NCBI GenBank assembly: GCA_964571195.1
Contig: CAZNAD010000001.1
Coordinates: 186,001 to 250,000, forward strand
Direction of reading: 5' to 3'
From: PALSA-1006 sp964571195
GTDB lineage: Bacteria > Pseudomonadota > Gammaproteobacteria > Burkholderiales > Gallionellaceae
Length of the DNA stretch: 64,000 nt
In this document: one piece after another, positions 57,937 to 64,000 of the stretch
Numbering within the stretch: the stretch's first letter is position 1
Layout: each line of letters starts with the position of its first letter
Translations under genes and position numbers: made by a program
Notes under the pieces: generated by a model
What the model was told of the DNA's origin: nothing
Seen by the model: only the letters and a program-made list of their open reading frames with translations
Database searches by the model: none

Positions 57937-60900
57937 ATGGTGTTAATGATGCGTATCTCGACCATATTTTTTTGTCTGCTGACTCCCTTGCTTGCGGGGG
58001 GCAGTTATGCGGCCGAATCCAGTGCTGCCGGTAATGTCGCCAAAGCCGACTTCACCAGAGAGGTTCCCTTGCTCAAAGGTGGGCTGCGGCTATTGGGGAG
58101 CGGCACGGAGCGGCTGTTTTTCGCGCTTAGGGATGGCACCGTCGCGGTGACCGATCTGGAGGGCAAGTTACTGCATACCTTGCCCGCCAAAGAGGGCGCG
58201 GAGCAAATATTGAGGAAGCCAGAATCGGTCGCTTTTGCTGAAGGTACCGTATATGTGGCGGACAGTGAGCTCAGTCAGGTTGCCATGTTTTCTGCCGACG
58301 GAAAATATGCAGGACGTTTCGGTGCGAAGAAGGGCGGTTTGTTCGGCGGCGGTGCCGAACATCAGTTGGCTCGTCCGCGCGGGGTCGCAGTGCACGAAGG
58401 TGTTGTTTACGTGCTTGATGGTGATCTGAAGAAAATATTGCTGTTCGGCAACAACGGGGTGTTTTTATCCGGTTTGAATATTCGCGCTTCTGCTGGAAAA
58501 AACGGTGGTGAAACGTATAAGTTGCGCCAGCCAGTCGATATCAAGGTTGATCTGGCCGGTCGAATCTACGTGCTGGATGCGGATGATTTCCTGGTCAAGG
58601 TTTACAGCCCGGACGGGGAGTATGTCCGGGCACTTCCCGATGATGGGGCATTGGTCGGTTTTACTGTTGCCCAAGACGGGATATACGTTGCAAGAAAGAA
58701 CGATCTGACGATCCAGAAATATGATTTTAATGACCGCCCTCTGTACCGCTTCGGCGGGTATGGGGATGGTGCCGGGCTGTTCAAGGCGATTTCCGGGATC
58801 GCACTCGCCAAAGATCGTCAGGTGATTGTTGCCGATACAGGCAAAGGCATGATCAATCATTTTGTGGCCGATCCTGGGTTGTCCATCGCGCCTATTCCCA
58901 GAGCAGCGTCCCGCACCTTTGTGCAAAGCGCAGGTGAGATGCCGATGGTGGTGAACAAGCTGGCCTGGAATGGAAAAGATACGGTCTATGGGGTGGATGC
59001 GGAACACAATGCACTCGTTTTGTCGCGGAATGGCAAGATAGAAGGGCAGATTAAGATCAAGGATGTCGAGTTGCAGGCGGTCGCCTTTGATGGCGGTGGA
59101 GCGGCTTGGGTGCTGGACAGGAAACAGCGCGTGCTCAAACTCGATGCGAGCGGCAAAGAAGAGTTCAGTTTCGGCAGTAAGGGCTCTGCAGATGGGCAGT
59201 TCGACGACCCGAGCGATATGGTGATCGCGCCGTCGGGCAAGATATATGTGGCCGACAAGGGCAACGATTCGGTGCAGATATTCGATGCTAACGGCAGCTT
59301 TTTGGGGGCCGTGCGCAAGCTCGACAATCCGGTGGCCATTGCGGTTGATCCACAAGAGGGGCTGTATGTGCTGGGCAAAGGGGGCGCAGTCGTTTCGATC
59401 TTTTCGGGACAGGGAAGTCTGATTGGCAAAATTGGTAATGAGAAAGACGGACATCCCGGCAAGCTGTCGGAGCCGGTCGCGCTGATGGCGACCTTTGATG
59501 AGTTGATGGTGTTGGATGGTGGTTCGGTGAAGGTCTATAACCATCAAGGTGGATATGTGCGATCCTTCGCGGCCAAAGGCAAAGGTGTAGGTGAGCTGGA
59601 CGGGCCTGTTGCAATCGCTCAGAAGGGCGCAGCCGAGTTTTTTATCGCCGAGGAATCTGGCAAGCGGGTGCAGCACTTTGTGACGCAGTACAAACCCGCA
59701 GCTCCGCAGGCATTGGTGGCTGAAGGCGGGATACACAATATCACCGTGAGCTGGGCGGCTTCCGTGTTGCCATACATCAAGCAGTACCAGGTCTATCGCT
59801 CCAAGAACGAGCAGGGTGGTTTTGTGCGGGTAGGGACGGTTGCTACCAATCGCTTTGTGGATCGCGGGCTGGAGGTGGACGGGAAGTATTTCTACCGTGT
59901 CGCGGCGGAAACTGTTTCCGGTTACGAGGGAGCGACCAGCGTCGCGGTCAGTGCGGTTTCTAAACGTTATGTTCCGCCGATGCTGGATGCGGTTCAGGTC
60001 GAGGTCTCTTCCTGGCAGGCCAAGCTGAGCTGGAAGCCGATCGAATCGGAATTCCTCAGTTCCTACATCATCTATCAAAAAGAAGGGGAGACCTACACCA
60101 AGGTCGGGGAGGCGATCACGCCCGAATTCACCAAGGGAGAGTTGCAGCCCAATACGAGATACACCTTTTACATCGCGGCACGCAGTACGGACGGCTCGGA
60201 GGCGGAGAAGTTCGTCGTGACTGCCACGACGGCGGCATTCAGCCAAGCACCGCTGGAGATCGAGGTGTTGAAGCTGAAGCCGATCTTCTCGAACAGCTAC
60301 AAGCTGTATCAGGACGAGGGGATAGGCATGATCAAACTCACCAACAATACCAACAAGGTGATGGAAGGGGTGACATTCTCTTTCAAGGTGAACGATTTCA
60401 TGGATTTTCCCACGGAAAGCCGGGTGGAGAAACTGCTGCCGGGGCAGAGTGCCGAGATCAAACTGAAAGCGGTGTTTAATAACAACATCCTTAATGTCAC
60501 CGAGGATTCGGCAGTGCAGGCGATGCTGGAGGCGAGTTATTTCGACAATGGCAAACGCGAGTCTTACAGCAAGAACCCGACGGTCAATGTCTACGAGAAG
60601 CACAAATTGTTATGGAATGAGCGTGAACGTTACGCCACCTTTATCACGCCCAAGGATCCACCATTGATGTCGTTTGTGCGTTCAATTCAGACGCAATACA
60701 AGGAGGTTAAGGACGATACCCAGTTGGCGGCGGCGGTGTTTAATGCGCTTGGGGTCTATGGTCTGACCTACACCGTTGATCCCAATAATCCCTATCAGGA
60801 GCTTTCCGGCAAGACCAATGTGGTGGATTACATCCAGTTCCCACGTGAAACGCTGGAGCGCAAGTCGGGAGACTGCGACGATCTGGTTGCGTTTTATACC

Positions 60901-61686
60901 TCTTCGCTCGAGGGTATGGGGATCAGCACCCGGGTGGTCGAAGTTCCCGGGCACATGTTCATGATGTTCTCCACTGGTATGGATGTGGAAGAGGACGGCT
61001 ATAACATGGACGATATGTATGTCGTTTACGAGGATAAATTGTGGATACCGGTAGAGACGACAGTGGTTGGCAGTTCATTCGTCAAGGCCTGGGAACTGGG
61101 GGCGGAGAACTATTACAAATGGAAAGACAAAGGGCTTACCATTCTGGATATACAGCATGCGTGGCAGACCTATAAGCCGGCGAGTCTGGCCGAGTCCAAA
61201 TGGAAACCGGGCGAGGTGAGCAGAGAGACGATAGAGAAGAAATTCCCGGGCGACTTTACGGCGATGCTCAAGATCGTTTCGCAGACCAAGACCCGCCATG
61301 ATCGTTTGAAGATCGAAAAGGATCCCTCCGATGTAGAGGCACATCTGCAGATCGGTATCGTGTTGGCCAAGCTGGGTGACAGGGTGGAGGCGGCGAAGTA
61401 TTTCGACAAGGTCGTAGCGATGCAGCCCAATAATGCCGCAGCGTTGAACAACAGGGGCAACCTGCACATGATCGAAGACCAATATGTCGAGGCGCAAAAA
61501 GCTTACCGTGCCGCCGCAACGGCCAACCCGGACGATCCTTATATCTGGATCAACTTGGCCAAGGCGCATAAGAAGATGAACGAGATCAAGGAGGCCAAAG
61601 AGGCGTTCATGAAAGCGCAGAGCCTGGACCCGGAGGTCAAGAAGAAATACAAGACACTGGGATTGGAACTGTCGAACACGTTGTAA
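57937..61686 (+). CDS. Exported NHL-repeat / FN3 / transglutaminase-like / TPR protein
   Basis: 1249 aa with a signal peptide (ISTIFFCLLTPLLAGGSYAAES). Residues about 60-560 hold NHL-type propeller repeats, such as FDDPSDMVIAPSGKIYVADKGNDSVQIFDANGSFLG. Two fibronectin type III domains occupy about 585-760 (APQALVAEGGIHNITVSWAAS; YKRVPPMLDA region and ELQPNTRYTFYIAARSTDGSEAE). A transglutaminase-like domain follows, with Cys near 979 in RKSGDCDDLVAFYTSSLEGMG, His near 1006 in EVPGHMFMMF and an acidic partner downstream. TPR units fill the C-terminus (about 1130-1245). The start could be the ATG at 57946 or 57949. It lies 69 bp after the cyclase gene. Function is unknown. Confidence 0.85.
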   Translation: MVLMMRISTIFFCLLTPLLAGGSYAAESSAAGNVAKADFTREVPLLKGGLRLLGSGTERLFFALRDGTVAVTDLEGKLLHTLPAKEGAEQILRKPESVAFAEGTVYVADSELSQVAMFSADGKYAGRFGAKKGGLFGGGAEHQLARPRGVAVHEGVVYVLDGDLKKILLFGNNGVFLSGLNIRASAGKNGGETYKLRQPVDIKVDLAGRIYVLDADDFLVKVYSPDGEYVRALPDDGALVGFTVAQDGIYVARKNDLTIQKYDFNDRPLYRFGGYGDGAGLFKAISGIALAKDRQVIVADTGKGMINHFVADPGLSIAPIPRAASRTFVQSAGEMPMVVNKLAWNGKDTVYGVDAEHNALVLSRNGKIEGQIKIKDVELQAVAFDGGGAAWVLDRKQRVLKLDASGKEEFSFGSKGSADGQFDDPSDMVIAPSGKIYVADKGNDSVQIFDANGSFLGAVRKLDNPVAIAVDPQEGLYVLGKGGAVVSIFSGQGSLIGKIGNEKDGHPGKLSEPVALMATFDELMVLDGGSVKVYNHQGGYVRSFAAKGKGVGELDGPVAIAQKGAAEFFIAEESGKRVQHFVTQYKPAAPQALVAEGGIHNITVSWAASVLPYIKQYQVYRSKNEQGGFVRVGTVATNRFVDRGLEVDGKYFYRVAAETVSGYEGATSVAVSAVSKRYVPPMLDAVQVEVSSWQAKLSWKPIESEFLSSYIIYQKEGETYTKVGEAITPEFTKGELQPNTRYTFYIAARSTDGSEAEKFVVTATTAAFSQAPLEIEVLKLKPIFSNSYKLYQDEGIGMIKLTNNTNKVMEGVTFSFKVNDFMDFPTESRVEKLLPGQSAEIKLKAVFNNNILNVTEDSAVQAMLEASYFDNGKRESYSKNPTVNVYEKHKLLWNERERYATFITPKDPPLMSFVRSIQTQYKEVKDDTQLAAAVFNALGVYGLTYTVDPNNPYQELSGKTNVVDYIQFPRETLERKSGDCDDLVAFYTSSLEGMGISTRVVEVPGHMFMMFSTGMDVEEDGYNMDDMYVVYEDKLWIPVETTVVGSSFVKAWELGAENYYKWKDKGLTILDIQHAWQTYKPASLAESKWKPGEVSRETIEKKFPGDFTAMLKIVSQTKTRHDRLKIEKDPSDVEAHLQIGIVLAKLGDRVEAAKYFDKVVAMQPNNAAALNNRGNLHMIEDQYVEAQKAYRAAATANPDDPYIWINLAKAHKKMNEIKEAKEAFMKAQSLDPEVKKKYKTLGLELSNTL

Positions 61687-61718
61687 GGATGTAGTGTCGC
61701 TCACTAAAGGAGATGGTC

Positions 61719-62117
61719 ATGAAGAAAATCGTTGTGCTGTTGTTGGTATCATTGTCGGTAGGGCTGTTCGGCGCTTCGTCGCTGTATGCGGCGGATAACG
61801 GAAGTTCACTCAGCCTGTGGGAAAAATTGCGCAGGAAGATCGAGAGTTTCACGCCGCAGAAGAAGATCGGCGCGACCAATGCGGTGGGTGGTGTGCGCGG
61901 GGCGCCCTCCGATGCCAATGATGTCTATTGGAAAGGCGAGAGCAAACGCGAAGCCATTGATGCGGAAGAGTTGAGTGCCTTCAAGAAAGCCATGGACCTG
62001 GCTGCTGCGGGCGAATCGAAACAGGCGCATGCCGCATTTGCTGAATTCGTGAAGAAGCACCCCGAGAGCAGTCTGCGTAAAGATGCGGATCAGGCTCTGG
62101 CCGCACTCGCCGAATAG
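61719..62117 (+). CDS. Small exported protein with TPR-like C-terminus
   Basis: 132 aa from the ATG at 61719, with AAAGGAG 7 bases upstream; the ATG at 61713 is too near that site. A signal peptide is clear (KKIVVLLLVSLSVGLFGASSLYAADN). The mature part begins SLWEKLRRKIESFTPQKKIGATNAVGGVRGA and has WKGESKREAIDAEELSAFKKAMDLAAAGESKQAHAAFAEFVKKHPESSLRKDADQALAAL, which has the look of a single TPR-like helical hairpin. It follows the 1249-aa protein by 32 bp and likely shares its operon, so a common periplasmic or surface role is inferred. A long terminator hairpin follows. Confidence 0.72.
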   Translation: MKKIVVLLLVSLSVGLFGASSLYAADNGSSLSLWEKLRRKIESFTPQKKIGATNAVGGVRGAPSDANDVYWKGESKREAIDAEELSAFKKAMDLAAAGESKQAHAAFAEFVKKHPESSLRKDADQALAALAE

Positions 62118-62140
62118 TTTCGCTATCCGCGCTGCCAAGC

Positions 62141-62185
62141 GCTCAAATGAAACAGCCCCTTGTCTCAGGGGCTGCTTCATTTGAG
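62141..62185. terminator. Bidirectional terminator hairpin
   Basis: A long stem pairs gctcaaatgaaacagcccct (62141-62160) with the sequence aggggctgcttcatttgagc (62167-62186 region), with one mismatch. Located between the convergent small exported gene and purB. Confidence 0.8.
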
Positions 62186-62199
62186 CGGATGGATGTCGC

Positions 62200-63570
62200 T
62201 TAGATCCGTTTCGCCAGTGCCGCAGCTTTGCCCAGATAGGTGTCTGGACTGAGCGCCTGCAAGCGCTGTTTTTCGGCGGCGGGGATGTCCAGTGCATCAA
62301 TGAAAATGCGCAGTGATGCTTTGTTGATACCGTCCTTGCCGCGCGTGAGTTCTTTGAGCTTGTCGTAGGCGTTGTCGATGTTGTAGCGACGCATCACAGT
62401 CTGGATGGGTTCCGCCAATACTTCCCAGCTGCTGTTCAGGTCGTCTGCGACGCGCAGCGGGTTGGCTTCCAGTTTGCCCAGCCCCTTCAGGCAGGACTCG
62501 TAGGCCAGCAGCGTATAGCCGAAGGCCACCCCCATGTTGCGCAGCACGGTCGAATCGGTCAGATCGCGCTGCCAGCGCGAGACCGGCAGTTTTTCGGACA
62601 GGTGTTTGAGCAGGGCATTAGCCAGACCGAGGTTGCCTTCCGAGTTTTCGAAGTCGATCGGGTTCACTTTGTGCGGCATGGTCGAGGAGCCGACTTCGCC
62701 CGCAACCACCTTCTGTTTGAAATAACCCAGCGAGATATAACCCCAGATGTCGCGGTTCAGATCGATCAGGATGGTGTTGGCGCGCGCGAACGCATCATAC
62801 AGTTCCGCCATATAGTCATGTGGCTCGATCTGGATGGTGTACGGGTTAAAGGTGATGCCTCTCGCCGTGACGAAGCGTTGTGCAAAGCTCTCCCAGTCGA
62901 TGTCTGGATAGGCCGACAGATGGGCGTTGTAGTTGCCCACCGCGCCATTGATCTTGCCTAGGATCTCGACCTCCGCAATCGCCGCGCGTGCGCGTTGCAA
63001 ACGATATACGACGTTAGCCATTTCCTTGCCCAGTGTGCTGGGGGTCGCGGTCTGGCCGTGAGTGCGGCATAACATGGGCAGATCGGCCAACTGGTGAGCC
63101 AGCTCGCGCAGGCGGGTGATCAGTGCATCCAGTGCCGGTAACATCACCTCAGCACGACCGTGTTTGAGCATCAGTGCATGACTCAGATTGTTGATGTCTT
63201 CCGACGTGCAGGCGAAATGGATGAACTCCAGCACACCAGCTGTTTCCGTATTGCCGGAAAGCTGCTCACGCAGCCAGTATTCGATGGCTTTCACATCGTG
63301 GTTAGTGCGCCGCTCGATAGTTTTGATCCGTTCCGCATCCGTGGTGCTGAATTGTGCGGCGAGCTGGTCCAATTGTGCGATGGTGGTGGTCGAAAATGCC
63401 GGCAGTTCCCTGATGCCGGCTTCGGCACTTAATGCTTTGAGCCATTCGATCTCGATCAGCACGCGGTAACGAATCAGGCCGTATTCGCTGAAATGATTGC
63501 GCAAAGCTTCGACTTTGCCCTGATAGCGCCCGTCCAGGGGCGAAAGTGCGGTGAGAGAGGAGGGTGACAT
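62200..63570 (-). CDS. purB: Adenylosuccinate lyase
   Basis: 456 aa from the ATG at 63570 (MSPSSLTALSPLDGRYQGK); a TTG 5 codons earlier is less likely. It acts in two steps of purine synthesis, releasing fumarate. Family blocks are NNLSHALMLKHGR with TSEDINN, LCRTHGQTATPSTLGKEMANVVYRL, and the fumarase-superfamily signature GEVGSSTMPHKVNPIDFENSEGN near residue 290. The catalytic Ser is in this signature loop and His in RTHGQTATP. It is followed, convergently, by the hairpin at 62141-62185. mnmA lies upstream on the same strand. Confidence 0.97.
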   Translation of the reverse strand: MSPSSLTALSPLDGRYQGKVEALRNHFSEYGLIRYRVLIEIEWLKALSAEAGIRELPAFSTTTIAQLDQLAAQFSTTDAERIKTIERRTNHDVKAIEYWLREQLSGNTETAGVLEFIHFACTSEDINNLSHALMLKHGRAEVMLPALDALITRLRELAHQLADLPMLCRTHGQTATPSTLGKEMANVVYRLQRARAAIAEVEILGKINGAVGNYNAHLSAYPDIDWESFAQRFVTARGITFNPYTIQIEPHDYMAELYDAFARANTILIDLNRDIWGYISLGYFKQKVVAGEVGSSTMPHKVNPIDFENSEGNLGLANALLKHLSEKLPVSRWQRDLTDSTVLRNMGVAFGYTLLAYESCLKGLGKLEANPLRVADDLNSSWEVLAEPIQTVMRRYNIDNAYDKLKELTRGKDGINKASLRIFIDALDIPAAEKQRLQALSPDTYLGKAAALAKRI

Positions 63571-63621
63571 GGTAGTTACTTTCAATATTGAGGTGGCATT
63601 TTACCGCGAGTGAGTGGATGT

Positions 63622-64000
63622 TCAGTTATTTTCTGTATGGCCGATGATGCCGCCCCCCAGACAGACTGGGCCGTCATACACCACCACGGACTGTCCCGGC
63701 GTGACCGCCCACTGCGCCTCAGCAAAGGTGAAGTGAACCGTGTTGTTTTGAGCGGAGACAAGGCGGCAGGCGGCATCCTGCTGGCGATAGCGTGTCTTGG
63801 CCGCATAGTCGCGCGCAGTGTCGGGCGCATGGCCGCTGATCCAGTGCATGTCCAGCGCGTCCAGTTGCGGATCAAGCAGTGCGGGGTGGTCGTGTCCCTG
63901 CACCACGATCAGGCGGTTGTGCGCCATATCCTTGCCCGCGACGAACCAGGGTTCGCCGCTGCCGTCCTTGCCGCCGCCGATGCCCAGTCCTTGGCGCTGT
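63622..64000 (-). CDS. mnmA: tRNA-specific 2-thiouridylase MnmA, C-terminal part
   Basis: The minus-strand frame enters from the right edge and ends at the TGA at 63622, giving 125 residues. It reads QRQGLGIGGGKDGSGEPWFV, the linker with the catalytic region behind it, then AGKDMAHNRLIVVQGHDHPALL and DAACRLVSAQNNTVHFTFAEAQWAVTPGQSVVVYDGPVCLGGGIIG, the beta-barrel C-terminal domain of MnmA. The enzyme puts sulfur on U34 of tRNA Lys, Glu and Gln. The N-terminal half, with the PP-loop and catalytic cysteines, is beyond the window. purB follows 51 bp downstream. Confidence 0.93.
   Translation of the reverse strand, partial: QRQGLGIGGGKDGSGEPWFVAGKDMAHNRLIVVQGHDHPALLDPQLDALDMHWISGHAPDTARDYAAKTRYRQQDAACRLVSAQNNTVHFTFAEAQWAVTPGQSVVVYDGPVCLGGGIIGHTENN

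Noticed and set aside
57937..61686. Transglutaminase domain as a toxin or adhesin secreted by a dedicated system
   Set aside because: No secretion system, immunity gene or toxin-delivery signal is nearby; only an ordinary signal peptide is visible.

Overview
The window looks like chromosome from a betaproteobacterium, most likely of the Nitrosomonadales/Gallionellaceae/Thiobacillus kind (inference). Reasons: moderately high GC, a zapA-6S RNA pair, a cobalamin riboswitch driving btuB plus a solitary BtuM-type B12 transporter as described in Thiobacillus, a very large FAD/4Fe-4S oxidoreductase with an N-terminal extension, and a pcnB-folK-deoxynucleoside kinase-panB-panC-panD run. Nothing directly identifies the species.

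Layout. 1-2130 is an AT-richer accessory patch: the first 44 codons of an IS1-family transposase, a P63C-domain gene with an operator-like promoter, a small convergent gene that shares a peptide module with it, and an Abi-alpha (abortive infection family) gene tucked behind aroC. 2143-9370 is housekeeping: aroC, tatD (with repeat elements in its reading frame), tcdA, yjgA (with a duplicated tail), pmbA, a TauE/SafE permease, an EVE-domain protein, 6S RNA, zapA and a zapB-like gene. 9416-12245 is a B12 uptake unit (riboswitch, btuB, btuM). Then come msbA, a 2-Cys peroxiredoxin, an unknown exported protein, a sodium:solute symporter with a His-rich tail, and phoB behind a Pho box. 18343-23126 is a sulfur block on the minus strand (cysT-cysW-cysA-cysB, then cysK). 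It is followed by photolyase, a 2OG-Fe dioxygenase, an HDOD plus GGDEF/EAL pair, and a DsbB/DsbA-like pair.

29500-34870 is a clearly AT-richer island. It carries an ietA-ietS pair (AAA+ ATPase plus subtilisin-like protease, known as a plasmid toxin-antitoxin and an anti-phage module), preceded by repeats phased at 20-21 bp over its promoter. After it come a tRNA 3' half broken exactly at the anticodon loop and a permuted papain-like (YiiX/NlpC-P60 type) protein with an unknown C-terminal half. The core resumes with a TolC/MFP/RND efflux operon, sbp, phoR (24 kb from phoB), an unknown 540-aa protein, the giant FAD/Fe-S protein, and a phosphoglycerol-transferase-like sulfatase with serine at the nucleophile position. 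Next are pcnB-folK-dNK-panBCD, a CHASE2 class III nucleotide cyclase, a 1249-aa exported NHL/FN3/transglutaminase-like/TPR protein with a small exported partner, purB, and the 3' end of mnmA.

Working together: cysTWA needs a periplasmic binding protein, and the nearest candidate is sbp about 18 kb away. PhoR and PhoB are presumably cognate although unlinked. The most promising leads for new biology are the ietAS-plus-papain-like island, the P63C/Abi-alpha patch, and the cyclase plus transglutaminase-like protein cluster at 55.8-62.1 kb.
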